Shown here: piece after piece, positions 1 through 8,355 of the stretch
How the letters are laid out: each line of letters starts with the position of its first letter
How positions within the stretch are numbered: position 1 is the stretch's first letter
NCBI GenBank assembly: GCA_019594195.1
Contig: JAFDTP010000052.1
Location: 1-12,695, forward strand
Reading direction: 5' to 3'
From: Thermoplasmata archaeon
GTDB lineage: Archaea; Thermoplasmatota; Thermoplasmata; Halarchaeoplasmatales; Halarchaeoplasmataceae
Length of the DNA: 12,695 nucleotides
Program-made: the position numbers and the translations under genes
The notes under the pieces: generated by a model
The model's database searches: none
What the model was told of the DNA's origin: nothing
Seen by the model: the letters and a program-made list of their open reading frames with translations, nothing else

Positions 1-3000
1 CAGGATCTATGGTTCCAAATGGGAAGTGATCATCTTCAGCTGGATCGTCTATCTCAATAACGATCCAATAGTCTCCTGGATTTTGTATAGATACATCGTC
101 TGTGAGTTCGAGTTCAGCCCAAGTTTCACCGCCTACTGGTGTGTATTCTTCTGAGGAGGCGATCCATTCTCCTGGAGCACCACCATCATCTTCAGCTACA
201 TGAGCTTGTACATAATTGGCGGTTTCATCGAAATCGAAGTAAGCCACATCAGTAATGTATCCACCCACGTCATCTGATAGGTCGAGTATCATTCCACCAT
301 ACCAAACTTGTGGATTAGCAGAACTGAGAGCATTGTCCGCTTCATCTGGTCTATGATCTGCATCGTACAACCAACGCCATTCACCTTCTAGATCACCTAG
401 ATATTCGAAGTTCGCAGTTATCTCGTAATCATCTTCCATCACTATAGATATCTCACTGTCTGTTCCTTCGTAATCACCGGTCCATTCTTGGAATGTCCAT
501 CCCGAGTCGGGCGTGGCTTCCAATTCGACTTCTTTACCCTCAAGGTACGAGTCTTGCTCTGGTTCTATATCGACTGTGCCCTGTCCCATCGTATTAACAT
601 CCAAGGTGTATTCTTCTGGATTTATACTACCCATGTTGTAACCATCATAGGTGATGAGGACATACCAATAGTTATCCTGCGCCATCCTCGTCTCATCGAG
701 CTCCCAAGTCGTTTCGATTCTACCGTCATCTACAACCTGGAAGGAGTCTATCAATTCATTGGTATTCCCATCGTAGAACTCAACGTTCATCTGTTCGTCA
801 GTTGGATTGGTCACATCAACTGAAAGATCATGTTCTAATCCTTCCAACCAATCTCCGTCCTCTGGCGTTGGATTTGATGCATCAGGCAGAGGCAGCTCAT
901 AAACTGAATCTTCATTCATCTCCATATTGCCGACTCTATCTACAGCCCTGACAACATAATGCCATTGTTCACCATCGTTAGCCATTTCTTCGTCCAAGTA
1001 ACTGTAGTTATCTGAACCATCAGCTTCTACCGTATCAATCATGGTTGTTTCGTCCCATGGACCGTCTTCATCTGCAGCTCGATATACTGCATAATATTCT
1101 GTATCATTGTTCCCTTGTCCGTCATCTTGAGAAGCGTCCCATGTCAGTTCGTTTCCTGTCACATCCCAAGGTCCAGCGTCCCAGTCCAGTTCTAGATTCT
1201 CGACCTGTTCTGGCGGTTGTGTATTGATGTCCGCAGAGTCTGAGACATATCGTCCTTCAGGTTCGTAGGTGTGGAATTCCCATGTTTCAGATACTATAGT
1301 GTTGACTCCATCGTATACTTCGACATGCCATTGGAACGTGGAATCTGTTTCGATCAGCACGAATTGGGTCATCGCTAACTCACCAGATACTACTTCTTCA
1401 TGAGTTTGATTTCCTATCTCATTTCCGTCCTCATCGAAAAGATAGAATGTCACATCCATGTCATATCCATTGGGATCGTAGACCGTTATATTGAAAACCG
1501 GAGAGTGATGTACATTCACTTCACCATCGTATGGATTCGGATCATCCATAATCATTGGTTCTTCATATTCATCCACAAATATTCTTCTCGATATCTCTAC
1601 GTTATCCATGTTGTCGTCTTCTTGATGGTCTGTTGTCATGGTCATTATGTACTCGCTTGGATATTCTCCAGGTACCCAATCAGTGAAGTTGACCTGAGAT
1701 TCCTCTTCAACATCTAGTTCCTCGATTGTTCCTTGGTCTACAAATTCCTGTACAAGGTATTCAGTGGTTATACTGACATCGTCGATCTCCCAGTAGTCAT
1801 GTTCTCCAACGTTCTCTGAGAAGAATTCCCAACCGATCATGACTTCCTCTTCTTCACCGGCCCATTGAGTAATATCGAATTCTTGAGGTCCGTCAGTCAC
1901 GTTTGAAGTCAATCTGCGGTAGGATTCTCCACCGTCGTTCGAAATCAATAGGGCTCTATCGTTCACGCCTCGGTAATCTGAGAAGAACTCCAACATAACT
2001 CTGTACTCTCCATCAGTGCAGTCAGCTATCTCAGTCCATAAGACATCGTTTTCAAGATCGTCCTCTGGAGTGATAACCATAGACTCTGAAGTTTCATCCC
2101 ATTCCCAGGTATTGTCATTACCGTCTTTGTCTACTACTTCCCAGCCATTTTCTGTTGGATCTGCCGAAAAGTCTTCATCGATCGGCGTGCCAGAGATCAC
2201 TTGATCGATCCTCATCTCGACATCTGCTTCTTCGATGTATTGGTTTCCTACATTTGTCACTGTCCCAACAACATCGTTCTCTTCTCCTCCCCAGATCGGA
2301 TCAAAAGGTTCATCTATGGAAGTAGCCTCTAGATCGTATATTATCGGTACCACTTCGGTGAACTGCTTTAGGGTTGCGGAATCAGGATCCGTTTCGTCTG
2401 GGTGCATGGCTGTAACGTTGAATATATAGTCTCCTGCTTGAGAGGGTGTCCAATCTTCAAACAATGTTGTTATGGTCTCGTCTTCATCTAGATTTACTTC
2501 GACCACGTCAGAGTAATCTTCCACTCTCTCTCCCATTACTATATCGTTGACGAACCAATCCTGTAGTTCTGAAGTAGAACCATGATATTCGAAGATCACC
2601 TGTGTTTCAGGACCTATATGTTCTGATATGTCGACCTCATAGTGAGAAGGAGCGATAGTTGATGATACAGGATTATCCCAAGGTGTCACGTCCTGCCAAG
2701 ATTCATCAGGACTAGATCTGACTTGTACCTGGGCAGTAAACTCATCTGTGCTGTGATCCAGATATGAAAAGAATTCTAATGCCAATTCATCTGAATCTGT
2801 TGTATCAACGGCCGGACTCTGGAGATACGAGTAATCGTCGTCTCCGACATCGAGCCAGTACAGATTTGCTTCTGGCGCGGTTCCACCGGCTTCGCTGGAG
2901 TCAGATTGAGTCCAATCATCAGTTTCCCATCCATCTGGTGGGAATTCTCCTGAGAAATCTTCTACAAATCCATCTACGTATTCTGCAGTAGCTTGGACGG

Positions 3001-6000
3001 GTACCTCTTCGACAGCGAAATCACCATAATTGGTTATCTGAGCCTCGACTTCCTGAGTTTCTTCCCAGACTTCGTCTTCTGGTGATATGATCTCATCTAT
3101 ACCAAGATTAGCTTCAGGCGCTCTGATATATATCGTTTCTACTATCTCGTGTGTTTCTCCGTTCAGTTCCGTGCTCACTGTAACTTCATATTCGCTGACA
3201 TATTCTGGATCCCATTCTTCGAATTCTACCTCCATGAATTCTTGAGCATCTATATCGATGGTAGTGTCGTCCTGATACTCGAATTCTACACTAGAGATAG
3301 AAACTTCATAGATCTCCCAGGAATCTGGTGTCCAAGGATCATCACCATGATCTTCAGTTTCGAAGTAAAAGCCTACTTGAACACTCTCTTCACCATCGGC
3401 ATAATCGGATAGGTCGTATGTCACTTCGCCCCATTCGTCATCTGTAAAGTTGTCTATCTCCTGCCAGGTATCTCCACCGTCAGTAGTTATAGCTATCTCA
3501 CCGTATGGATCTCCATAAAAGCCATCACTAAAGTCATGATCGATAAATAGTTCGGTTTCTTCAGCCTCTGAAGCCTCGAACTCAGGAGTTATCAACCATT
3601 CTTCTTGTACTGCAAAACCGTCATCTTGTACTCTTGCCATGGGTCCGTCCCAATCGTCATAACTGTGATGCCATGTTTCGTCAGCGGTCTCATTGATCGT
3701 CCAATCGTCAGGTATCTCGTGCTGGAAGTCCTCTTCCACAAAGTAGTGGATCTGGTCCATGTAGACCTCTACCGGGATATCTTCCTCATCGAAAGTTCCG
3801 TAGTTCTCAATCTCGGCTATCACATCATGTACTTCGTCTATCATACCTATCTCAGGTGGTGACACGAGTGCTGAAACTTGCACGCCATGGACATCTTCAA
3901 CAATAATATCCTGAGTAATACCGTATCCGATTATATCGTCATTCAAATCTTCGGTTGTAGATTCAATGAGATAATTACCTTCTTCATCTGGATTCCAGTC
4001 TTCGAAGACAGCAGTAACGTCCTCACCAGCATCGACATCGATCTCTGTTTCATCGTAGTAAATTTCATCCATGTACTCGATTTCCACTTCGTATATCTCC
4101 CAATCATCCCAATCACCGTTATCTGGATCATCAGAAGAGTCCCATTGAAATCCTACTTGAACTTGTTCTTCATCGTCAGCATAATCCGATATGTCGTATT
4201 CGAAAATACCATCGACCGGGTCCTCAGGTTCAAATTCCTCTATGAGTTCCCAAGTATCTCCACCATCTGAGGTCACATGCACTCTACCCCAAGAATCGCC
4301 ACTTATCGTACTAGGACCGAAATCGTGGTCGAACCTGAGGGTTGTAAATCTAGCTTCACTCATATCCAATTCAGGTGTGATCAACCATTCATCTTGGTCT
4401 ATCTCAGCTACGCCGTCAACGAATGCCATATCTCCATCATGATGCCAAGTATACGGTTCTTCCGTCGTATTGTCAATTGTCCAATCAACCGGTATCTCAT
4501 CCTCAAAATCTTCATGGAGTTCTATAGCTTCGTGATTTATCGTAGTCTCAATCAAAATGTCTTGGTAGTCATTATCTCCAAGATTGCTAACTAATGTTTC
4601 AACAGCATGGCTTTCCTCAGTATTAACACGCTCTGGAGGTTCTGATATTTCACTAACACCGACAACATTGTCAGGCATCTCAGTGAAGTAACTTACTGAA
4701 TTAGCCAATAGTGTCCAAGATTCATCGGTCCAAGCCGGATCATCTGGTGATGCGAAGAAATCTATGTTCTTCGCTGCGAGTAAAATCTCGTTTCCATCTT
4801 CATCGATTCCTACACCTTGGCCTTCGTACTCACCGTCATATCTAACAACGGCAAGATCGTCGCCGCTGTATTCCTCATAATGAGAACCATAGATCGTACC
4901 GCTCTCTAAGAGGGTAACGACATCTCCTACTTCACCTAAACCGTCGAAGATCTCGTGATCCTGATTTATCTCGATCTCGATAGGACTGTTGGTGCCGCTA
5001 TCAGCCCAGTGTTCGGCGGGATCTTCACGGACATTATGGAGCCTTGTTATCGCATCTCCGTAGGCTTCATCAGTAGCGCCCACTTCAGAATCTAGATATA
5101 CGGCTGCCTGATCATCTGTCAATTCATCCAAGAAGTCTTGGGCAAGAGAATCGCTTCCGAACCTCCAAGGAACGAAAACGTCGTAATTTTCCATCTCGTC
5201 TATCAATTCGTCAGCCTCTAGTGTATCTACGATATGAGGTCCTTCTAGATAAGCCTCTAGCTGTGCCGCTATCTCGCCATCGTGGTAATCTATTTCGTCT
5301 ACGACCGCGATCCTTGGTAAGTCGTTCTCTTGTAGTTCCATCGAACCTGAAACTGAGTAAGTATCTTCCTCTTCATCATCTTCAAGATCGTCAGGATGTC
5401 CGGGATCAGCATCCCAGTACCACGCTACTATTTCACCGTCATGAGTCACTTCTAGCGTACCTTCTTCGCCGTTTTCGCTGAGCTGTACTTGGCCTTCAAA
5501 GACTCCAGGTTCTTCTTCGTGCTCGACAAGTTCTACTGTCATATTTTGTATCTCATTTCCATCAGCATCTAAACTAGATACGCTGACTTCATGTGTTCCT
5601 TCTCCTTCAAGTATTATATCGTTCAGCGTTATGTTGACAACATCGTTTCCCGCATACTCATCTCTTTCTATCTGTATTTCTCCTTCTTTGTCGGGCCTAA
5701 CGACATCTAATTCAACATCATCGGGAACATTTGAAGCGGTCAAAGCGTAATCTTGATTAGCATCTCCATCATTATTAGCGTCTTCAGGAACATTCGTTCC
5801 TATGACCCTTATAGTATAATCTCCATCTTCAACTTCATCAGGATGTATGAAAACATTGTTCACATTGTTCCTGTCGTCCCAACCGTCGCCGTTGTAGTCA
5901 AAATCTGACATAGCGTCAGTGTTAGGATATGTGAAACCGGTGTCACTCTCACCGTCTCCACTTTCATCGAAAGCGTTACCTCGGTAGATATTACCACTTG

Positions 6001-8155
6001 GTGATTCGACTTCAAGATCAAGATTGTTCTTCAAGGTAGGTGTTCCTCCGGAACTATCTCCATCAAGGGCGTTTTCGTCAGTCCAAGAAAGCGTTATCTT
6101 TAGCGGTTCATCTTCATCTACCGCTCTTACTTCGAACTCGTCCATATCACCAGTTTCTATAAGATTCTCTTGATCTGCAAGCTGGAATCCTAAGCCATCT
6201 TCATCTTCTGGGGCTTCCAGTTTAGATACATCTACTATACCCCATCCTTCATCCTGGTTCGGGATATGTCCTCTAGTATCGCCTACCTCGGGGTCCATAT
6301 CTATCGCAGTATTGATCAGTATAGATTTCACCATCGCCGGACTCGGCGTTTCATCGTATCTTTCTTCATACCATTCAACAACTACAGCTGCTGCTCCAGC
6401 TACTGCTGGTTGCGACATGGATGTTCCAGACATTTCCTGGTACCCTCCACCTGGTGTCAGAGAATAGATTCCTTCACCTGGAGCTACTACGTCTGGTTTT
6501 ATACGGTTATCTTCTGTCCAACCTCTCGAGCTGAAACCTGCCATGTTCTCAGGATTCTCCATGTTGAGTTCTGGATTGTATGTTTGAGTAGCACCGACTG
6601 TTATCACATTTTTAGCGTTACCAGGGCTACCGGTACTTGTATCTCCACGGGATCCATCATTACCTGCAGAAACTGTTATCACCATCGGTACGTTTTCATC
6701 ATCGTCTCTGTCTGCATCTCTAACGGTCTGATCGAAGATTTCGTCAGAATCACTGTATGCACCACTCGTTGATGCTCCCCATGAATTACCATGGATATAT
6801 GCGTCGGAACGCTGTGCGGGTTCCTCAACAATCGGGTAATATTCTGTGGGAAGGAAACCTCCGCCATCATCGAATATCCTAGTAGAGAACAGTTCAGAGT
6901 CATAGGCAAGTCCCTGAGCCATGTAATAATCTGCGAAACCGAAGGTCTCTCCAGTTCCTCCATGAGTGTCTCCTGCAGCCGAACCAGTAACGTGAGTTCC
7001 GTGACCGTGGCCGTCGGCCCATCTACCTTCTTCACCAGAGTGGGTTTCGAAATCGTATCCACCGATCACTCGTCCTGTCAGGTCAAGATGACCAGCGTCA
7101 CCTATTGTTCCATCACCTATACCGGTATCTGCTATGGTTATAGTAACATCATCACCTGTGAATCCCATCTGATTGATGAAGGCGCCGTAATCCCCGTAAT
7201 TTCTATATGGATGATCTGGATCACCTTCTCTTTGATCTCCACCTGCATGCTCGTATTCATCATCCATGAACCAAGCTCCACCGCCTATCAGCTGTGAATC
7301 TTGTTCACCATGGAGTTCGGGTTCTATGTATGGTGATATATGGTAAACGTCATTCATCAATGCAAGGTCTTCGAGTTGGCTCTCTTTTTCGATTTCAACC
7401 GTTATCCTGCCGCCTTCATCTCTCAAATCTTCAATCCCTATAACTTCGAAATCGGATTCGATATCGAATACGCTTTTCCTTTCGAAGTCGGGTCTGAGAC
7501 GGACGGATATGGGAACATCTTCGTCTAAAGCCTCTTCTAGGTGTGGATTAAGCTTGTACTCGGGTTGATATATACCTACCCAATCAATGAAATCAAGGTC
7601 TTCTACTTTTTCCGCTTGCTCCGGGGTCATGCTCACTTCATAAGCATAGTTCGGAACGTAATTTATTATTTCAAGACCTTTTCTTTCAAGTCTACTTCTC
7701 CATTCGGGATTTATCGGTCCTAGCATGTGGACCAGATAAAGTCCCTCTTCACCGGAGTCGTAGGTCTCGATACGAAGACCCTCTCCAATCTGCTCTTCAG
7801 CAGTTTCGAATATGGGTTTCGCTTCGCCTTCGTCCACTTCTAAAATGTGACCTTTTACGTTTACCCTATTTCTACCGGGCAAAGTATTCACTCGAAAACC
7901 TTCATCTTCTAAGCGCTCTATAGATTCACTGTTCAATTCGACTAAAACATTGCTGTTGTATCTATCGAGGATCTCTAGATCGAATCGATCTAGTCTCGAT
8001 ATGTCTTCTCTGTCCACTCTTTCAATCAGAACGATATCGTCGGATTCTTGCTCATATGCATGAACAATAGTCCCTGTAGCCACTAGAAAAGTAGATATCA
8101 CTAGGATCAGTGTGCAAAAAAATGCCACAAATCTTTTTATTTTTCTTTCTTCCAT
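1..8155 (-). CDS. Giant secreted KP-43-type subtilisin-like (S8) serine protease with multi-domain beta-sandwich tail; C-terminus outside the window
   Basis: Predicted exported endopeptidase, at least 2,718 residues. Residues 1-33 are a signal peptide (KIKR, hydrophobic core, cleavage near VHA). Residues 41-276 look like three propeptide-type modules. The S8 domain (about 285-650) has the full catalytic set: Asp343 (ADTG), His385 (HGTHVTG), oxyanion Asn499 (SAGNDG) and Ser579 (GTSMSQP). Residues 668-811 match the KP-43 C-terminal beta-barrel (ITLSWTD, DLEVESPSG, RVIGTNVP). Then come an Ig-like segment (812-945), a ThuA-like fold (948-1157), four nested CARDB/jelly-roll units (1163-2194), an Ig-like domain (2199-2305), fibronectin III (2313-2418), a segment of unclear fold, an InlB-like repeat (2526-2585) and another beta-sandwich (from 2590). 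ATG 8155 is preferred over in-frame GTG 8164 because GAGTGA, five bases upstream, resembles a Shine-Dalgarno sequence and overlaps that GTG. The protein is very acidic. Protease identity is secure; substrate and anchoring are unknown. Confidence 0.95.
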   Translation of the reverse strand, partial: MEERKIKRFVAFFCTLILVISTFLVATGTIVHAYEQESDDIVLIERVDREDISRLDRFDLEILDRYNSNVLVELNSESIERLEDEGFRVNTLPGRNRVNVKGHILEVDEGEAKPIFETAEEQIGEGLRIETYDSGEEGLYLVHMLGPINPEWRSRLERKGLEIINYVPNYAYEVSMTPEQAEKVEDLDFIDWVGIYQPEYKLNPHLEEALDEDVPISVRLRPDFERKSVFDIESDFEVIGIEDLRDEGGRITVEIEKESQLEDLALMNDVYHISPYIEPELHGEQDSQLIGGGAWFMDDEYEHAGGDQREGDPDHPYRNYGDYGAFINQMGFTGDDVTITIADTGIGDGTIGDAGHLDLTGRVIGGYDFETHSGEEGRWADGHGHGTHVTGSAAGDTHGGTGETFGFADYYMAQGLAYDSELFSTRIFDDGGGFLPTEYYPIVEEPAQRSDAYIHGNSWGASTSGAYSDSDEIFDQTVRDADRDDDENVPMVITVSAGNDGSRGDTSTGSPGNAKNVITVGATQTYNPELNMENPENMAGFSSRGWTEDNRIKPDVVAPGEGIYSLTPGGGYQEMSGTSMSQPAVAGAAAVVVEWYEERYDETPSPAMVKSILINTAIDMDPEVGDTRGHIPNQDEGWGIVDVSKLEAPEDEDGLGFQLADQENLIETGDMDEFEVRAVDEDEPLKITLSWTDENALDGDSSGGTPTLKNNLDLEVESPSGNIYRGNAFDESGDGESDTGFTYPNTDAMSDFDYNGDGWDDRNNVNNVFIHPDEVEDGDYTIRVIGTNVPEDANNDGDANQDYALTASNVPDDVELDVVRPDKEGEIQIERDEYAGNDVVNITLNDIILEGEGTHEVSVSSLDADGNEIQNMTVELVEHEEEPGVFEGQVQLSENGEEGTLEVTHDGEIVAWYWDADPGHPDDLEDDEEEDTYSVSGSMELQENDLPRIAVVDEIDYHDGEIAAQLEAYLEGPHIVDTLEADELIDEMENYDVFVPWRFGSDSLAQDFLDELTDDQAAVYLDSEVGATDEAYGDAITRLHNVREDPAEHWADSGTNSPIEIEINQDHEIFDGLGEVGDVVTLLESGTIYGSHYEEYSGDDLAVVRYDGEYEGQGVGIDEDGNEILLAAKNIDFFASPDDPAWTDESWTLLANSVSYFTEMPDNVVGVSEISEPPERVNTEESHAVETLVSNLGDNDYQDILIETTINHEAIELHEDFEDEIPVDWTIDNTTEEPYTWHHDGDMAFVDGVAEIDQDEWLITPELDMSEARFTTLRFDHDFGPSTISGDSWGRVHVTSDGGDTWELIEEFEPEDPVDGIFEYDISDYADDEEQVQVGFQWDSSDDPDNGDWDDWEIYEVEIEYMDEIYYDETEIDVDAGEDVTAVFEDWNPDEEGNYLIESTTEDLNDDIIGYGITQDIIVEDVHGVQVSALVSPPEIGMIDEVHDVIAEIENYGTFDEEDIPVEVYMDQIHYFVEEDFQHEIPDDWTINETADETWHHSYDDWDGPMARVQDDGFAVQEEWLITPEFEASEAEETELFIDHDFSDGFYGDPYGEIAITTDGGDTWQEIDNFTDDEWGEVTYDLSDYADGEESVQVGFYFETEDHGDDPWTPDSWEIYEVSISSVEFEYQDDTTIDIDAQEFMEVEFEEWDPEYVSEYEVTVSTELNGETHEIVETIYIRAPEANLGIDEIISPEDEVWEETQEVEAQITNYGDFAVEEVPVQATAEYVDGFVEDFSGEFPPDGWETDDWTQSDSSEAGGTAPEANLYWLDVGDDDYSYLQSPAVDTTDSDELALEFFSYLDHSTDEFTAQVQVRSSPDESWQDVTPWDNPVSSTIAPSHYEVDISEHIGPETQVIFEYHGSTSELQDWFVNDIVMGERVEDYSDVVEVNLDEDETITTLFEDWTPSQAGDYIFNVTAMHPDETDPDSATLKQFTEVVPIIYDLEATSIDEPFDPIWGGEENDVVGTVTNVGNQYIEEADVEMRIDQVISGTPIDEDFSADPTENGWEVVDKDGNDNTWEWDETSESMVITPEDDLENDVLWTEIADCTDGEYRVMLEFFSDYRGVNDRALLISNDGGESYRRLTSNVTDGPQEFDITQWAGEEEEVMIGWEFFSENVGEHDYWEIDDVSITTEYLVQEFVDQGTIEELDVEEESQVNFTDWVPGEYPSEYIMTMTTDHQEDDNMDNVEISRRIFVDEYEEPMIMDDPNPYDGEVNVHHSPVFNITVYDPNGYDMDVTFYLFDEDGNEIGNQTHEEVVSGELAMTQFVLIETDSTFQWHVEVYDGVNTIVSETWEFHTYEPEGRYVSDSADINTQPPEQVENLELDWDAGPWDVTGNELTWDASQDDGQGNNDTEYYAVYRAADEDGPWDETTMIDTVEADGSDNYSYLDEEMANDGEQWHYVVRAVDRVGNMEMNEDSVYELPLPDASNPTPEDGDWLEGLEHDLSVDVTNPTDEQMNVEFYDGNTNELIDSFQVVDDGRIETTWELDETRMAQDNYWYVLITYDGYNMGSINPEEYTLDVNTMGQGTVDIEPEQDSYLEGKEVELEATPDSGWTFQEWTGDYEGTDSEISIVMEDDYEITANFEYLGDLEGEWRWLYDADHRPDEADNALSSANPQVWYGGMILDLSDDVGGYITDVAYFDFDETANYVQAHVAEDDGGAPGEWIASSEEYTPVGGETWAELELTDDVSIQNPGDYWIVIEIDDPAEDDHFPFGTIDP
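1574..4669 (-). repeat. Four tandem protein repeats (255-261 residues each), a jelly-roll domain nested in a CARDB-like domain
   Basis: Within the protease, units begin at residues 1163, 1424, 1682 and 1940 and the last ends near 2194, giving steps of 261, 258, 258 and about 255 residues. Each opens with half of a CARDB-like sandwich (for example EIENYG, then DIPVEVYMD). A jelly-roll domain follows, starting at an acidic DF motif (EDFEDEIP, EEDFQHEIP, VEDFSGEFP, DEDFSADP) and ending at WEIYEV, WEIYEV, WFVNDI or WEIDDV. Each closes with a strand pair of the type EDVTAVFEDWNP. Jelly-roll spans are about 1215-1360, 1474-1622, 1732-1875 and 1993-2133. Units 1 and 2 are most alike (EWLITPE, DGGDTW, SDYADGEE). 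The inner domain resembles choice-of-anchor J / cleaved-adhesin modules; such domains commonly mediate carbohydrate or protein contacts, but no ligand can be assigned here. Confidence 0.8.
4685..5314 (-). other. ThuA / glutamine-amidotransferase-like domain inside the protease (residues 948-1157)
   Basis: This is the only clearly alpha/beta segment after the catalytic region. It opens with a strand (RIAVVDEI), continues through alternating helices and strands (NYDVFVPWRFGS, AAVYLDSEVG, HEIFDGLGEV, DLAVVRYDGEY, ILLAAKNIDFF) and ends in a helix (LLANSVSYF). The order and the DHPIFDG-like motif are those of ThuA-like and class I amidotransferase-like folds. No cysteine occurs where the amidotransferase nucleophile would be, so I infer a non-catalytic, binding or structural role. 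The family call is from pattern only. Confidence 0.5.
5884..5905 (-). other. Aspartate-rich calcium-binding-type loop in the protease beta-barrel (residues 751-757 and onward)
   Basis: Residues 751-761 read DFDYNGDGWDD, a DxDxNGDG pattern of the kind that binds calcium in dockerin and EF-hand-like loops. Two other D/N/G-rich loops lie nearby in the same domain (DESGDGESD before it and ANNDGDANQD after it). KP-43-type proteases are known to bind calcium; binding here is inferred from the motif only. Confidence 0.5.
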
Positions 8156-8186
8156 TTTTTTCACTCTTTTTTGTCTTAACCCATCA

Positions 8187-8273
8187 GCGTGGTCTTTTCA
8201 GCAATATCACTGAATCAAAATATTGTGTACTAATTTTCGTTTCCAGGGAATCCTCAATTATTAAAGACCGCGC
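8187..8273. promoter_or_regulatory. Inverted repeat with 11-nt arms, candidate paired operator
   Basis: The left arm GCGTGGTCTTT (8187-8197) and the reverse complement of the right arm (8263-8273, giving GCGCGGTCTTT) agree at 10 of 11 positions. The arms are separated by 65 nt that include the possible TATA region for the protease. They are among the few GC-rich patches in this gap. Spacing this wide does not favour an RNA hairpin; two inverted binding sites for one protein is the more natural reading. Function is inferred. Confidence 0.4.
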
Positions 8274-8322
8274 CATAGGTTCTGTATAGTTGATTTACAG
8301 TTTGTATATATTGAAGTTAGGA

Positions 8323-8332
8323 GCACATGTGC
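8323..8332. promoter_or_regulatory. 10-bp perfect palindrome GCACATGTGC upstream of the regulator
   Basis: GCACATGTGC equals its own reverse complement. It lies 46 nt before the regulator ATG, just upstream of the TATA-like element at 8346-8355, a place where an activator or repressor dimer could act. A 10-bp palindrome can occur by chance, so this is only a candidate. Confidence 0.3.
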
Positions 8333-8345
8333 GGTATTTGAGAGT

Positions 8346-8355
8346 AAAATTTAAG
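8346..8355 (+). promoter_or_regulatory. TATA-like element for the regulator, probable leaderless transcript
   Basis: AAAATTTAAG is centred about 28 nt before the ATG at 8379, the distance expected for an archaeal TATA box when transcription starts at or very near the start codon. No Shine-Dalgarno sequence is seen between it and the ATG, which agrees with a leaderless mRNA. Confidence 0.4.

Noticed and set aside
3943..7062. Minus-strand frames at 3943-4131 and 6679-7062
   Set aside because: They overlap the protease on the same strand in another frame; the protease frame has the catalytic motifs and unbroken repeats.
488..7723. Many plus-strand frames of 60-170 codons opposite the protease, for example 6266-6772 and 6791-7297
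   Set aside because: They lie antisense to a continuous, domain-rich frame. Reverse-reading of Asp/Glu codons gives Ile, Phe, Ser and His-rich strings without domain character or start signals.
8162..8164. GTG as the start codon of the protease
   Set aside because: It is in frame but falls inside the GAGTGA element that best serves as the ribosome binding site for ATG 8155; it would add only three residues.
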